Shown here: positions 26,862 to 36,268 of the stretch, piece after piece
Layout of the letters: every line of letters starts with the position of its first letter
Position numbering within the stretch: the stretch's first letter is position 1
NCBI RefSeq assembly: GCF_016757735.1
Contig: NZ_CP068439.1
Location: 1,302,001-1,366,000, forward strand
DNA: 64,000 nucleotides
Source of the DNA: Aequorivita iocasae
Lineage (GTDB): Bacteria; Bacteroidota; Bacteroidia; Flavobacteriales; Flavobacteriaceae
Direction of reading: 5' to 3'
Position numbers and translations under genes: made by a program
The notes under the pieces: generated by a model
The model's database searches: none
The model's input: only the letters and a program-made list of their open reading frames with translations
Told to the model about the DNA's origin: nothing

Positions 26862-28088
26862 ATGCGTTGGGCCATTTTTATTGTCATTTACATTCTGGTT
26901 GATATTTATGCCTTTCAGGCGGTAAAAACCCTTACTAAAAGCCCGTGGTTACATGGGCTGTATGTTTTTATTTCGTTGGCTGTTTTGGCGGGACTGATTT
27001 ATGAACTTTCTTTTTTGGGTTCTGCCAAAATGATGGAACCTCCAAAAATGTATTTCTTCGGAATTTTCCTGGCAGTATTTGTGCCAAAATTGATCATAAT
27101 CGTGTTTATGTTCGGTGAAGACATTGCCCGTTTTTTTGTTGGGATATTCATGAAAGTGGCCGGAAGTGACCAGGCACAATTTATGGCTTCCCGCAGAAAA
27201 TTTGTAAGTACCATTGCTTTGGGCATTGCCGCTATTCCTTTCGCATCCCTACTTTATGGGATGATTCAAGGGAAATAGAATTACAAAGTATTGAAATATG
27301 CTTTGGAATTTGAAGATCTGCCAGATGCATTTGAAGGTTTTACACTTACACAAATAAGCGATATACACAGCGGCAGTTTTGATAACCGAAATAAAGTGGA
27401 ATATGCTGTAGATCTCATTAATAAACAGCAAAGTGATGTAATCCTTTTTACCGGGGATTTGGTAAACAATATTGCCGAAGAAATGGACGATTGGAAACAA
27501 CTTTTTTCAACTTTAAATGCGAAGCTGGGAGTCTTTTCAGTTTTGGGAAATCATGATTATGGTGATTATGTAGGATGGAAAAGTACAGCCGATAAAGCTG
27601 AAAATCTTCAGAAATTAAAATCTCTTCAAAAGGAAATGGGTTGGGATTTGCTACTGAATGAAAATAGATATCTGGAGCGAAACGGTCAAAAAATAGCTTT
27701 GGTTGGCGTTGAAAATTGGGGTGAAAACGGTTTTAAACAGGCTGGCGATCTGGATAAAGCTTGCGACGGCATTTCAGACAGCGACTTTAAAATCTTGATG
27801 AGTCATGACCCATCTCACTGGCAATCTAAGATAAAACATGATCCGCGACATTTTCATTTAACACTTAGCGGCCATACCCACGGAATGCAGTTTGGCATTG
27901 AGATTCCGGGGATCATAAAATGGAGCCCCATCAAATACAGATATAAAAATTGGGCGGGAATTTATGAGGAATTTGGAATGTATATAAATGTGAATCGAGG
28001 TTTCGGGTTTTTGGGCTATCCGGGCAGGGCAGGCATCTGGCCAGAAATTACTGTTATTCAACTTAAAAAAAGACAGAATACCGTATAA
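26862..28088 (+). pseudogene. Membrane-anchored metallophosphoesterase gene broken by one amber codon
   Basis: Codons from the ATG at 26862 encode a membrane region (helices about 3-22, 30-50, 62-85, then 112-135). After ...LLYGMIQGK a TAG stands at 27276-27278. The same frame continues without a gap as NYKVLKYALEFEDLP and then a calcineurin-like phosphoesterase domain with all metal motifs: SDIHSG, GDLVNN, GNHDYG, SHDP and SGHTHGMQ. The reading frame is otherwise intact to 28088. Intact homologues as I recall them read straight through this junction, so a Tyr or similar codon has probably become TAG. The downstream half has only a TTG at 27291, so restart would be weak. It may be a young pseudogene, a sequencing error, or a split protein. 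Confidence 0.8.
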
Positions 28089-28102
28089 TAATCGGGAAAT
28101 GC

Positions 28103-28110
28103 TATATTTG
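28103..28110 (+). promoter_or_regulatory. Candidate -7 box of the thioredoxin-fold gene
   Basis: TATATTTG matches TAnnTTTG 32 bp before the ATG at 28143. There is no clear TTG at the standard spacing. Confidence 0.4.
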
Positions 28111-28142
28111 TAATACAATTGTTCAACTAACACTTTAGGCAA

Positions 28143-28439
28143 ATGTCAAAATTTGGAGAATTAATTGAAACAAAAGTCCCAGTGCTGTTGGACTTTTTTG
28201 CAGAATGGGACGAGGCGTGCAAAGAAATGCACCCTGTACTAAGAGATGTTGCCGCCGCACTTGGCGATAAAGCACGTGTTATCAAAATAGACGTTGACAA
28301 AAATAAGGAGCTTGCCGAAGCGCTTAGGGTTAAAGGTCTTCCCACCCTAATGATTTACAAAAATGGCGAAATGAAATGGCGCCAAAGCGGAGAACAAGAC
28401 GCCAATACACTTATTGGGCTTGTAAACGAATATGTTTAG
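28143..28439 (+). CDS. Thioredoxin-fold protein with degenerate active site
   Basis: A protein of 98 residues with a complete thioredoxin fold: PVLLDFFAEW, the VIKIDVDKN strand, and the cis-Pro loop GLPTLMIY. The redox motif WCGPC is replaced by Trp22-Asp23-Glu24-Ala25-Cys26, so the attacking Cys is lost and only the second remains. It cannot work as a normal disulfide reductase. It could act as a binding or scaffold protein or use a single thiol. Related flavobacterial proteins, as I recall, also have altered motifs here, so this is probably a subfamily trait. Single-gene unit. Confidence 0.88.
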   Translation: MSKFGELIETKVPVLLDFFAEWDEACKEMHPVLRDVAAALGDKARVIKIDVDKNKELAEALRVKGLPTLMIYKNGEMKWRQSGEQDANTLIGLVNEYV

Positions 28440-28501
28440 CTACATTAAACCGTATATTTTCAAAAATTAATTCTTTTCTTCATAAAACTGTATTCAAAAA
28501 G

Positions 28502-28523
28502 GAATATTTTGGTAAAAATATTC
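28502..28523. terminator. AT-rich hairpin after the thioredoxin-fold gene
   Basis: GAATATTTT (28502-28510) pairs with AAAATATTC (28515-28523) around 4 nt. It has no GC content to speak of and only a weak T run, so terminator function is uncertain. Confidence 0.35.
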
Positions 28524-28603
28524 TTGTTCTGCTATTCTTCTTATTATTTTATTGAATTTCCTACAATAAAAGTTAAATTTTTTAAATTTTATCGTTAAAG
28601 TGA

Positions 28604-28633
28604 TTGAAAATTCGGATTAAGTCTTTTAATTTG
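28604..28633 (+). promoter_or_regulatory. Candidate promoter of the secreted-protein gene at 28666
   Basis: TTG (28604-28606), a 19-bp spacer and TTAATTTG (28626-28633) match the Bacteroidota consensus except for one base of the -7 box. It lies 32 bp before the ATG. Confidence 0.55.
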
Positions 28634-28665
28634 TCGGAAAAATTTTACTTTATCCCCAGAATGCT

Positions 28666-30111
28666 ATGAAAAAGTCTTACAAGTTTTCTTCCTTTATAGG
28701 AGGATTATTCCTTTTGTTTCTATTAATAACCTCAGTGTCCCTTCGAGCACAAGTGGGTATTGGGAATACCAATCCAGCAACATCTTCAATGCTCGATATT
28801 ACTTCTACCGACAAAGGAATTTTGCTGCCGCGAATGACAACCGTTCAAAGAAATGCTATTACTACTCCAGCAAATAGTTTAATGGTGTATGATACCACGG
28901 TGAAGGCATATTATTATTATGATTCTGTAACAGCTACATGGTTAAAGATAAATTCTTCACTGAACCAGCGAAATAATTATGTGTTGGTTAAAACCGCGGC
29001 TGATTTTCCTGCCCCGTCAGGAGGTAAAATTACCTTGGCCTCCAATACCTATTATGAAATAAATGGCACCATTAATTTAACAGATCCCATAGATTTAAAC
29101 AATGCTTACGTATCAGGTTTAGATGCAAATGAAGATATTCTATCATTTCCGGGTGGTACCATTTTTAAAGGTAGTACAGGAGGAAGTGTTCGCAATGTAA
29201 CCTTAAAAGGCGCAAAAGCTTTTGAAATAACTGGACCCGGTATCTCTACAACCTCCTCGCTACTTGTGCAGAATACGGTTGTGGATGGAATGACCACCAG
29301 TGTAGGCAGCATCTCGGGACTTGGTATTTATTTTGGAAATATTATTCAATTTATAAATAATGTCAATGGAATCACGTATAGTAATATCGGCAATCTACTT
29401 TTAAATAATCAGGCCTGGTTTGGCACCAATAGCGGAACATTTGAAACTTTTAATAATTCTTTTGGACTAATTGAAAAAGTAAGTGGATTCAGTAATGTTC
29501 TTCCAGGAAAAACTGGAATGATTACCACGGGTATTACTTCTATCACGGGTGATGCTGTATTAAGTGAAGTAGTATTTTATGGAGGGGGGACATATGTGAC
29601 TGGCTCTTCTCCATATACCGGATATAATTTTAATAAAGATTGGACAGTGAATTGTCCTGGAATTCCAAGAGAGGGAGATTCTCAAGCTACAGCAAATATT
29701 TATTACACTTCCTCTAGCGTTGTAACGTTGAATAATGCAACTCCTATCAAACTTCCAGTTACTACTTCACCCATAAGGATGTTTAGAACTTCAACAAGAA
29801 GTGGTGGCGATAGTAGCAATAGTGTTGTGTATGAAGGAAAAAAATCGAGATCTTTAAATGTTATTGGTTCAATTTCATTTACGGCTATTGCTGGTATGCG
29901 ATTTACTTTTTCAATTTATAAAAATGGTGTTCAACAAACAGGTACGCAGGTAATTTATGATGTTGTGGATACCAATGCACGGCAGGGATTGTCAATAGTG
30001 GGAACTGTAGTGGCAAACCCAACAGATTATATTGAAATATATGTTGAAAGAACTACTGCATCTGGTTCTAATCAATTTTTAGTTACTAGCTATAATCTTT
30101 TGGTAAATTAA
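28666..30111 (+). CDS. Secreted protein of unknown function
   Basis: A protein of 481 residues with a signal peptide (hydrophobic core about 11-27, cleavage after LRAQ). Right after it comes VGIGNTNPATSSMLDI and GILLPRMTTVQRNAI, an N-terminal module common to many Bacteroidota secreted proteins that resembles phage tail-fibre and surface-protein starts. The middle is Gly/Ser/Thr/Asn-rich and beta-strand-like. No T9SS tail and no catalytic motif are visible. Probably a surface-exposed structural or adhesive protein; inference only. Confidence 0.75.
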   Translation: MKKSYKFSSFIGGLFLLFLLITSVSLRAQVGIGNTNPATSSMLDITSTDKGILLPRMTTVQRNAITTPANSLMVYDTTVKAYYYYDSVTATWLKINSSLNQRNNYVLVKTAADFPAPSGGKITLASNTYYEINGTINLTDPIDLNNAYVSGLDANEDILSFPGGTIFKGSTGGSVRNVTLKGAKAFEITGPGISTTSSLLVQNTVVDGMTTSVGSISGLGIYFGNIIQFINNVNGITYSNIGNLLLNNQAWFGTNSGTFETFNNSFGLIEKVSGFSNVLPGKTGMITTGITSITGDAVLSEVVFYGGGTYVTGSSPYTGYNFNKDWTVNCPGIPREGDSQATANIYYTSSSVVTLNNATPIKLPVTTSPIRMFRTSTRSGGDSSNSVVYEGKKSRSLNVIGSISFTAIAGMRFTFSIYKNGVQQTGTQVIYDVVDTNARQGLSIVGTVVANPTDYIEIYVERTTASGSNQFLVTSYNLLVN

Positions 30112-30260
30112 TCAATAGCATTAAATAATCTTTTTTTCTCCTTAATAAACTCCAAGACCTTCGCCAACACATATCGAAGGTTTTTTTCTGCCCTTAAGCT
30201 ATCGTGAAAAACCATATTACTTTCGAGTTGTGACTTATTCAATACAATGCGGAAGAATTT
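30108..30260 (-). pseudogene. Decayed 3' copy of the neighbouring polysaccharide deacetylase gene
   Basis: On the minus strand this stretch reads MVFHDSLRAEKNLRYVLAKV followed by LEFIKEKK. That parallels IVVFHDSLKAEKNLRYVLPK followed by VLEYLKEKN at the C-terminus of the intact deacetylase 300 bp to the right, and the DNA is similar over about 100 bp. Upstream of this (30260-30322) the frame stays open but no longer resembles a deacetylase and has no NodB motifs. It is a tandem partial duplication or the rump of a second gene. Its stop codon overlaps the stop of the convergent secreted-protein gene. Confidence 0.75.
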
Positions 30261-30322
30261 TTTTCTAAATCTTTTCTGATATTTCTCACAAACGACCTTA
30301 TATAAGCCATATTTGCCTCCTA

Positions 30323-30366
30323 AATAGAGTATGAATAGAGTATGAATAGAGTATGAATAGAGTATG
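30323..30366 (+). repeat. 11-bp tandem repeat (4 exact copies)
   Basis: AATAGAGTATG occurs four times without change, starting at 30323, 30334, 30345 and 30356. It lies between the intact deacetylase gene and its decayed copy. Confidence 0.95.
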
Positions 30367-30399
30367 ATATCCTCTATTCTGTCCGCCTACAAAAATACT

Positions 30400-31029
30400 T
30401 TATGAACGAGAATCAAACGCAACGGGAGATAAATTTTTTTCCTTTAAATATTCCAAAACCTTCGGCAAAACATACCGAAGGTTTTTTTCTGCCTTTAGGC
30501 TATCGTGGAATACAACAATACTTCCGGGTTTAATGTTTTTCAAAACGCTTTGAAGGCATTTTTTTTCAGAAATGGTCGCGTCAAAATCATAGCTCAGCAC
30601 ATCCCACATTATAATTTTAAAACCTTTTTGTTGTAATTGCTTTGCTTGTTTTGAAGTGATTTTTCCATAAGGGGGGCGAAACAATTTTGAGGTGATTAAT
30701 TTTTCTGCAAGTAAAGTGTTTTCAATATATTCAGAAGTTTCTGTTTTCCAGCCATTCAAATGGTTGAAAGTATGGTTTCCAATAGCGTGGCTTTCAGCAA
30801 TAATTCTTTGAAAAATTTCTGGATGCTTTTTTGCGTTTTCGCCTATACAGAAAAAGGTGGCTTTTGCATTGTGCTTTTTCAATTCGTCCAAAACCCAGGG
30901 TGTTACTTCGGGAATTGGGCCATCGTCAAAAGTGAGATAAACCGAATCTTTTTTATTGGAAAATGCCCAGACTCGCTCAGGGTATAACCGCTGTATGAAT
31001 CTGGGCATTTTTACCAAATTGAATTTCAA
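30400..31029 (-). CDS. Polysaccharide deacetylase (NodB/CE4 family)
   Basis: A protein of 209 residues. NodB motif 1 is LTFDDGP with the catalytic Asp and metal Asp. Motif 2 is GNHTFNH with both metal His. Motif 3 is RPPYGK and the C-terminal FHDS is the His motif. No convincing signal peptide is visible, so it may be cytoplasmic or membrane-associated. The family removes N- or O-acetyl groups from glycans. It follows the DUF2723 gene by 6 bp on the same strand, so the two form an operon. A second deacetylase of the same family lies in the pigment cluster. Confidence 0.92.
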   Translation of the reverse strand: MKFNLVKMPRFIQRLYPERVWAFSNKKDSVYLTFDDGPIPEVTPWVLDELKKHNAKATFFCIGENAKKHPEIFQRIIAESHAIGNHTFNHLNGWKTETSEYIENTLLAEKLITSKLFRPPYGKITSKQAKQLQQKGFKIIMWDVLSYDFDATISEKKCLQSVLKNIKPGSIVVFHDSLKAEKNLRYVLPKVLEYLKEKNLSPVAFDSRS

Positions 31030-31035
31030 AACGTT

Positions 31036-34000
31036 TTAATTTACGGGCACATCTTCGTTAACCTGATTGGTTGGCTCCAGTTCCATTTCTTCTAACAGTG
31101 TAGAATCCAGAGGCATTTCTATAGTGGAGTCTTTTTCAACATCTTTGTCTAAATCCATAGCTTCATCAGGAGAATAGAAGTGGCGGAACATTTTTAAATA
31201 GTCGTTAAATTCTTTCGCTTCGTCTCTACCATATTGTTCTTCATCATAAACAACCACAAGCTGTACAAGCCCGCGGTAGCGTTCCATATCGCTAATAATG
31301 TCTTCGGCGATGGCGCGTTGTTTATTAAATTTTAAACTATTGTAATAGGTTAAATTTTCTTGATACTTTTTAGTAACATCATCATAAACCCTGCGAGCTT
31401 TTTCAATTTTATCAAGTTCGTAATAGCCCACTACAAAAGGCTCCAAAAGCGAATAGTATTCAAAATACTTAATGGGCATTTTTTCCATGGCCAGATCCAG
31501 TACTTTCTCGGCTTTTTCATCTTTACCTTCGTTTATAAGCGCTTCAGCAAGACGGGCAAGGTTGCTTCTGTAGGTAATTCCGTTTCTTCTGGTTTCAGTA
31601 TCGTGGTAAATATCTGGGCTGCCGCTATTGCCCCAATCCCAAGACATCACAATATCATACATTTTATCTGTATCAATTCTTCCCATATCAAAAGGACTTC
31701 TTCTGTTTAAAGGAGTTTTTATAGGAACCAGCTTATAGACCACTCCATCCAATTGTAAATAATCTTTCATCCACAAATAATCATCATCGCCAAAACTTCC
31801 GCCACTAAAATAGATAGGCCGTTCCCAGTTATTATTTGCGATAATGTCCAGCATCATCATTCTGTTTTTGTAGATAATGTCTCCCTTAAGATTAATATCT
31901 ATGTATGGAACAATTTTATCGGCATCCTTTTCATCAACTATACCGTTTCGTAATACCGCTTCTTTATCTACGGGAATTCTGATAATTTTTGAAGGAAAAG
32001 TGTTGACCTGCTGTCCACTTGGAAGTTCTATTTGGGTGGCTTGACTGTCACTTGCCACAAAATTCATCCAAGTTTTAATATCAATGGTGTCTTGAGTGGT
32101 TTGTTGATATATTAAAAAATCACGGGTTCCCCAACGATACTTTTCGTGGGTTAATTGGGAGGGTATTGGATCACTGGTAAATGCTTTTTTCTTCATGTCG
32201 TCAATATACCAATCTGTTTGGAACAAACTAGTGTTTACGATACGTACATCCTGCCTATAACCTTCAATATTTTGGGCATACCAAAGTGCAAAGGTGTCAT
32301 TATCGCCGATAGTGAAGAGAATCGCATTTTCATCACAGGAGTCTAAATACATTTTGGCCATACTCTGCGCAGTATAACGATTGCTACGGTCGTGATCGTC
32401 CCAGTTTTGGGTGGCGAGCAAAACTGGTGCGGCCAAAGTGGTAATGGCAAGCACGACAGGCAGTGCTATTTTCGGTTTTAAATAATCTTTGGCTAGGTCA
32501 AAAAGAGCATACACACCATAGCCTATCCAAATGGCAAAAACATAGAAGCTTCCCACAAGCGCATAATCACGCTCCCGTGGCTCAAAAGGTCTTTCGTTTA
32601 GATAAACTTTAAGTGCCAATCCTGTAAAAAGGAAGAATACGAGCAATACCCAAAAACTTTTTTGGTCATTTTTAAAGTGAAAAACCAAGCCTATAATTCC
32701 TAAAATAAGCGGAAGGAAAAAATAAGTGTTTCGCGCCTTGTTGTCTTTCATATCACTTGTAAGACTGTCTTGATTTCCCAAGCGCAGTTCGTCAAAAAAT
32801 TTTATTCCGCTAATCCAATTGCCGTGCAAATCTGTGTACTGACCCTGTACATCGTCCTGTCTTCCGGTAAAATTCCACATAAAATAACGCCAGTACATAT
32901 AACCAAACTGAAACTCGAACATAAATTTCATATTCTGGAAAAAAGAAGGCTTTTGGATGTCTAGATATTGTCCAAAATTTTTCAGGAACTTGTCATAATC
33001 GCTTTTATCAACCAAGCCTTGATTGTAAGCTTGTTTAAATTTATTTACCTCATCAACAAGGCGAGGCTCGCTCAAATATTCACTTTTCACCGAAAAATCC
33101 AATCCGCCGGTGAATTCCATATAATTGGCATTGTGCTCTGTGCTCCACATACGGGGCATAAATGCCTTTTGTGAATCATCGGTATTTTGGCCCGCATTTT
33201 TGTAATTGTTTACGATGATGTATTTTCCGGTAGCCTCATCCTTTTCATACTTTGGTTTTTCGTCTTTATAAGGGTTGTCCTCGTCAAGCCCAACATAGGT
33301 TTCGGTAAAGAGAGGGCCGTAAAAAAGATGTGTTTCTGGATACTGTTCACGGTTGTAATAAGCCAGAAGTTCACGGGCATTGTTTGGGTTGTTTTCATTA
33401 ATTACCGTTCCCGCATTGGCGCGAATAGGCAGCATCAACCAACTTGAAAACCCAATGAATATAAAGAGTACGCACAATAAAAGCGTGTTTAGCTGTACAA
33501 ATCCTTTTTTGCGTGTCAATCGAAGGCCGTAAATAAAAAGAACGATAAAAAGAAGCGCGGCGAAAATAGTCCCGGAGTTAAACGGAAGCCCAATACTGTT
33601 TACAAAAAATAATTCTGAAGCACTGAAAAATTTCATCGTCATCGGCAATAAAAGCTTGAAGATGAAAAGAAGAATTGCCACGGTAACAATATTTGCAATG
33701 ATGAAATTTTTTACGGTAACGGTTTTATAATGTTTGAAAAAATATAAAAACCCAATTGCCGGAATGGTGAGAAGCGCCATAAAGTGAACCCCAAAGGAAA
33801 GCCCGATAATAAACGCAATGAGAATTACCCATCGATTACCCCGGGGCTCAAGCATTTCACGCTCCCAGCGCAATGCGGTGTAAAACAAAACCGACATTAA
33901 GAATGCTGCACTTGCATATACCTCCGCTTCCACGGCATTAAACCAAAAACTATCCGTGAACGCAAAGGCGATCGCTCCAACTGCGCCACTTCCTATAATT

Positions 34001-34359
34001 GCAATTGCTCCGGTTTTATCAATTTCTTGATGCTTAGAAACCAAATTTGAAAGTAAAATGGTTAGCGACCAGAACATAAACAAAATGGTAAATGCACTTG
34101 CAAAAACTGACATTAGATTTATGGTAAGCGCTATTTGCGAAGCCTCTGCTGCAAAAATAGAGAAAAAAGCGCCAAGCAATTGGTATAGTGGGGCTCCAGG
34201 CGGGTGACCTACTTCTAAATTACTAGCGGTTGTAATATACTCTCCTGCGTCCCAAAAACTGGCAGTAGGCTCAACGGTTAACCAATATGTAGTCAGTGCT
34301 ATAGCAAAGACAAGCCAACCCGTAATTTTGTTCCATTTTGTAAAGTTGAAAGAACCCAT
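31036..34359 (-). CDS. DUF2723 polytopic membrane protein (glycosyltransferase-like)
   Basis: A protein of 1107 residues. The N-terminal half has about ten to twelve membrane helices and early acidic residues (EPTASFWDAGEYITTASNLEVGHPPGAPLY), typical of DUF2723 and reminiscent of the GT-C/protein-O-mannosyltransferase group that uses polyprenyl-phosphate sugars. A periplasmic domain follows. Residues about 935-1050 look like tetratricopeptide-type helices (LARLAEALINEGKDEKAEKVL). Glycan transfer at the periplasmic face is inferred from the fold group. It forms an operon with the deacetylase downstream, which fits surface-glycan work. Confidence 0.85.
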   Translation of the reverse strand: MGSFNFTKWNKITGWLVFAIALTTYWLTVEPTASFWDAGEYITTASNLEVGHPPGAPLYQLLGAFFSIFAAEASQIALTINLMSVFASAFTILFMFWSLTILLSNLVSKHQEIDKTGAIAIIGSGAVGAIAFAFTDSFWFNAVEAEVYASAAFLMSVLFYTALRWEREMLEPRGNRWVILIAFIIGLSFGVHFMALLTIPAIGFLYFFKHYKTVTVKNFIIANIVTVAILLFIFKLLLPMTMKFFSASELFFVNSIGLPFNSGTIFAALLFIVLFIYGLRLTRKKGFVQLNTLLLCVLFIFIGFSSWLMLPIRANAGTVINENNPNNARELLAYYNREQYPETHLFYGPLFTETYVGLDEDNPYKDEKPKYEKDEATGKYIIVNNYKNAGQNTDDSQKAFMPRMWSTEHNANYMEFTGGLDFSVKSEYLSEPRLVDEVNKFKQAYNQGLVDKSDYDKFLKNFGQYLDIQKPSFFQNMKFMFEFQFGYMYWRYFMWNFTGRQDDVQGQYTDLHGNWISGIKFFDELRLGNQDSLTSDMKDNKARNTYFFLPLILGIIGLVFHFKNDQKSFWVLLVFFLFTGLALKVYLNERPFEPRERDYALVGSFYVFAIWIGYGVYALFDLAKDYLKPKIALPVVLAITTLAAPVLLATQNWDDHDRSNRYTAQSMAKMYLDSCDENAILFTIGDNDTFALWYAQNIEGYRQDVRIVNTSLFQTDWYIDDMKKKAFTSDPIPSQLTHEKYRWGTRDFLIYQQTTQDTIDIKTWMNFVASDSQATQIELPSGQQVNTFPSKIIRIPVDKEAVLRNGIVDEKDADKIVPYIDINLKGDIIYKNRMMMLDIIANNNWERPIYFSGGSFGDDDYLWMKDYLQLDGVVYKLVPIKTPLNRRSPFDMGRIDTDKMYDIVMSWDWGNSGSPDIYHDTETRRNGITYRSNLARLAEALINEGKDEKAEKVLDLAMEKMPIKYFEYYSLLEPFVVGYYELDKIEKARRVYDDVTKKYQENLTYYNSLKFNKQRAIAEDIISDMERYRGLVQLVVVYDEEQYGRDEAKEFNDYLKMFRHFYSPDEAMDLDKDVEKDSTIEMPLDSTLLEEMELEPTNQVNEDVPVN

Positions 34360-34503
34360 AAGCGCTAAAAAATTTTATGGGACGAATTTACTAATAATAT
34401 AGATAGCCCCAAGTATGTAATTGAGGTAACGTTTAATATGATGGGATATTTTTAGCGTATGCAGCCTGTGAAAAAATTGAACGCATTTTTTTGCTATAAA
34501 ATG

Positions 34504-34534
34504 TTTGCACAACACAAACTTTGTATTAAATTTG
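34504..34534 (+). promoter_or_regulatory. Promoter of tRNA-Gln
   Basis: TTTG (34504-34507), a 19-bp spacer and TAAATTTG (34527-34534) fit the Bacteroidota consensus exactly, 17 bp before the tRNA. Confidence 0.8.
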
Positions 34535-34551
34535 CCACCTCATTGTGGAAT

Positions 34552-34624
34552 TGGCCCATGGTGTAACTGGCAACACGTCTGGTTTTGGTCCAGAAGAGTC
34601 TAGGTTCGAGCCCTAGTGGGCCAA
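34552..34624 (+). tRNA. tRNA-Gln (anticodon TTG)
   Basis: A 73-nt cloverleaf. The acceptor arms TGGCCCA and TGGGCCA pair fully, with discriminator A. The anticodon stem TCTGG/CCAGA encloses the loop TTTTGGT with anticodon TTG, and the T arm contains GGTTCGAGCC. No CCA is encoded. The U1-A72 end pair is the usual glutamine identity element. It stands alone behind its own promoter and ahead of a hairpin. Confidence 0.97.
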
Positions 34625-34633
34625 CAAAAATTG

Positions 34634-34668
34634 AATCCCAATCTTGATAAAGGTTGGGATTTTTCTTT
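34634..34668 (+). terminator. Terminator after tRNA-Gln
   Basis: AATCCCAA (34634-34641) pairs with TTGGGATT (34654-34661), followed by a TTTCTTTT run. It begins 10 bp after the tRNA. Confidence 0.75.
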
Positions 34669-34718
34669 TCAAATTATTTTTATATGTTTACGAAACGCAA
34701 AAACCTAAACCAAATTCC

Positions 34719-36164
34719 ATGAAAAAAAATATACTCCTTATTTATACTTTTCTTTCCGTATCACTCCTATGTTCACAAGACCAAGTTTTGGATTTGGGAG
34801 TAGATGGCAAGGATTTAACAGATATAAATTTTGAAGATTCTGTATTGGTCATAAAGGCCAGTGAAGGCGGTGGCGCCTATTCGAAGGAAAAAAATATTGA
34901 AATTAAATACATAAACCTCCCTGAACAGAAAATTTTATATACGCTGAATTCAGAAAAAGACAAAAGAATATTATACCATAATCAAGATGGCAAGATTGTA
35001 ATATCAGCTACTGATGGTTTTGTGGGTTACGGGAGTAACAAAGACGAAATATTTATTGATAGCGATGGAAGTGAAATTGGAGCAGTAAAAGATTTTAACT
35101 ATGATGATATTGAATGGCTTCCGGGTACTCGAAAGACTTTTTTTATTAAAAGCAACTTAATTAGCGTTGGCCCAAAAAAGAAAGGATATAAGATTACACA
35201 AAAAAATAAAGGTGACGAGCCTGCTGAATGGTTGCTATATAAACTAAACAATAGCTCGCTTCAAGAAAGTACGATACCTGTTAAATTGCCTCCAGTGACT
35301 GGTAAAGAGGAGGATGTAGGCTATATGCTGATGGATGTTACCGATACAGGTTTCTATGTGCAGTCAAAAACCTTTTCTCCAACCGAGGCAAAAGACGATG
35401 AATATGATTCACAAAACGTAATCCTCAAAAAATATGATTTTGAAGGGAAACTTGTAGATGAAATACCATTCAAAATACAAATTGATAAAAACAAATATCG
35501 GTTCGCAAAAGCAGATTTGCCACAGGGAACCTATCAAAAAAGTGGAAATAGGAGTTTTATTGCTATGCCCACTTCAGCTTCAACGGGTTCAGTTGCTATA
35601 GATGAAAAAAGCAAAAGCTATTATTTAATGTCCGTTTTATTCGGAAAGGAGGGTAATGAAGGCACTTTTCTACGCGTAGAAAAATATAATTTTTCGGGTG
35701 AAAAGCAATGGGAGCAGACTCATAAGTTTGTAGATAAGGTAGTTGGAAGGAGCGCATTGGAAACACGAATTTCACCGATAATCACAAATGATAAAATATA
35801 CTTTTTCCCAAAGGACTATACTTTCAAAAGTTCCAAACAAAATGAAGTATTCGCCTTTGACGTTGCAACGAGTGCAGTAGAAGCCCAAAAAAAGTATAAT
35901 GTGTTAAAAGGTTCTTTAAAAAGAACCGAGGTATGGCACAGCTTTGCCTACGGATCAATTGTAGAAGGCGAACTTTCAGACAACCTGTTACTTGACACTG
36001 AAACATTAATTGGTTTTAGAATCAACAATGGAGTGAAAGAATACCTAGAAAGTTTGAACCCTGAGGATGAAATTTACTTTAATTCGCATATTGGCAGGGA
36101 TGGAACTATATATATGTTGGAAGCAGACTATAAATCCCAAAAGTATAAATTGCTTTCTTTTTAA
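34719..36164 (+). CDS. Secreted hypothetical protein
   Basis: A protein of 481 residues from the ATG at 34719, where a signal peptide begins (MKKNILLIYTFLSVSLL, cleavage near CSQ). The 25 codons upstream belong to the terminator region. The Cys before the cleavage site (LLCSQ) could be a lipobox. The body is charged and beta-rich (for example VLDLGVDGKDLTDINFEDS, KLPPVTGKEEDVGYMLMDV) without a motif I know and without a T9SS tail. Function unknown. It is followed by a strong terminator. Confidence 0.75.
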   Translation: MKKNILLIYTFLSVSLLCSQDQVLDLGVDGKDLTDINFEDSVLVIKASEGGGAYSKEKNIEIKYINLPEQKILYTLNSEKDKRILYHNQDGKIVISATDGFVGYGSNKDEIFIDSDGSEIGAVKDFNYDDIEWLPGTRKTFFIKSNLISVGPKKKGYKITQKNKGDEPAEWLLYKLNNSSLQESTIPVKLPPVTGKEEDVGYMLMDVTDTGFYVQSKTFSPTEAKDDEYDSQNVILKKYDFEGKLVDEIPFKIQIDKNKYRFAKADLPQGTYQKSGNRSFIAMPTSASTGSVAIDEKSKSYYLMSVLFGKEGNEGTFLRVEKYNFSGEKQWEQTHKFVDKVVGRSALETRISPIITNDKIYFFPKDYTFKSSKQNEVFAFDVATSAVEAQKKYNVLKGSLKRTEVWHSFAYGSIVEGELSDNLLLDTETLIGFRINNGVKEYLESLNPEDEIYFNSHIGRDGTIYMLEADYKSQKYKLLSF

Positions 36165-36198
36165 ATCAAGCGTAATTATTATCAATATAAATAATTAT

Positions 36199-36231
36199 AA
36201 CAACCGCCAATTCTGGGCGGTTGTTTGTTTT
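36199..36231 (+). terminator. Intrinsic terminator of the secreted hypothetical gene
   Basis: AACAACCGCC (36199-36208) pairs perfectly with GGCGGTTGTT (36216-36225) around 7 nt, followed by TGTTTT. Confidence 0.9.
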
Positions 36232-36268
36232 AAATGATATTTTTCTTCAAAATTAAGATTTAATCAAA

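Noticed and set aside
27276-27278. Programmed readthrough or pyrrolysine use at the in-frame TAG
   Set aside because: No pyrrolysine genes are in the window, the phylum is not known to use it, and no stem-loop follows. A point mutation is simpler.
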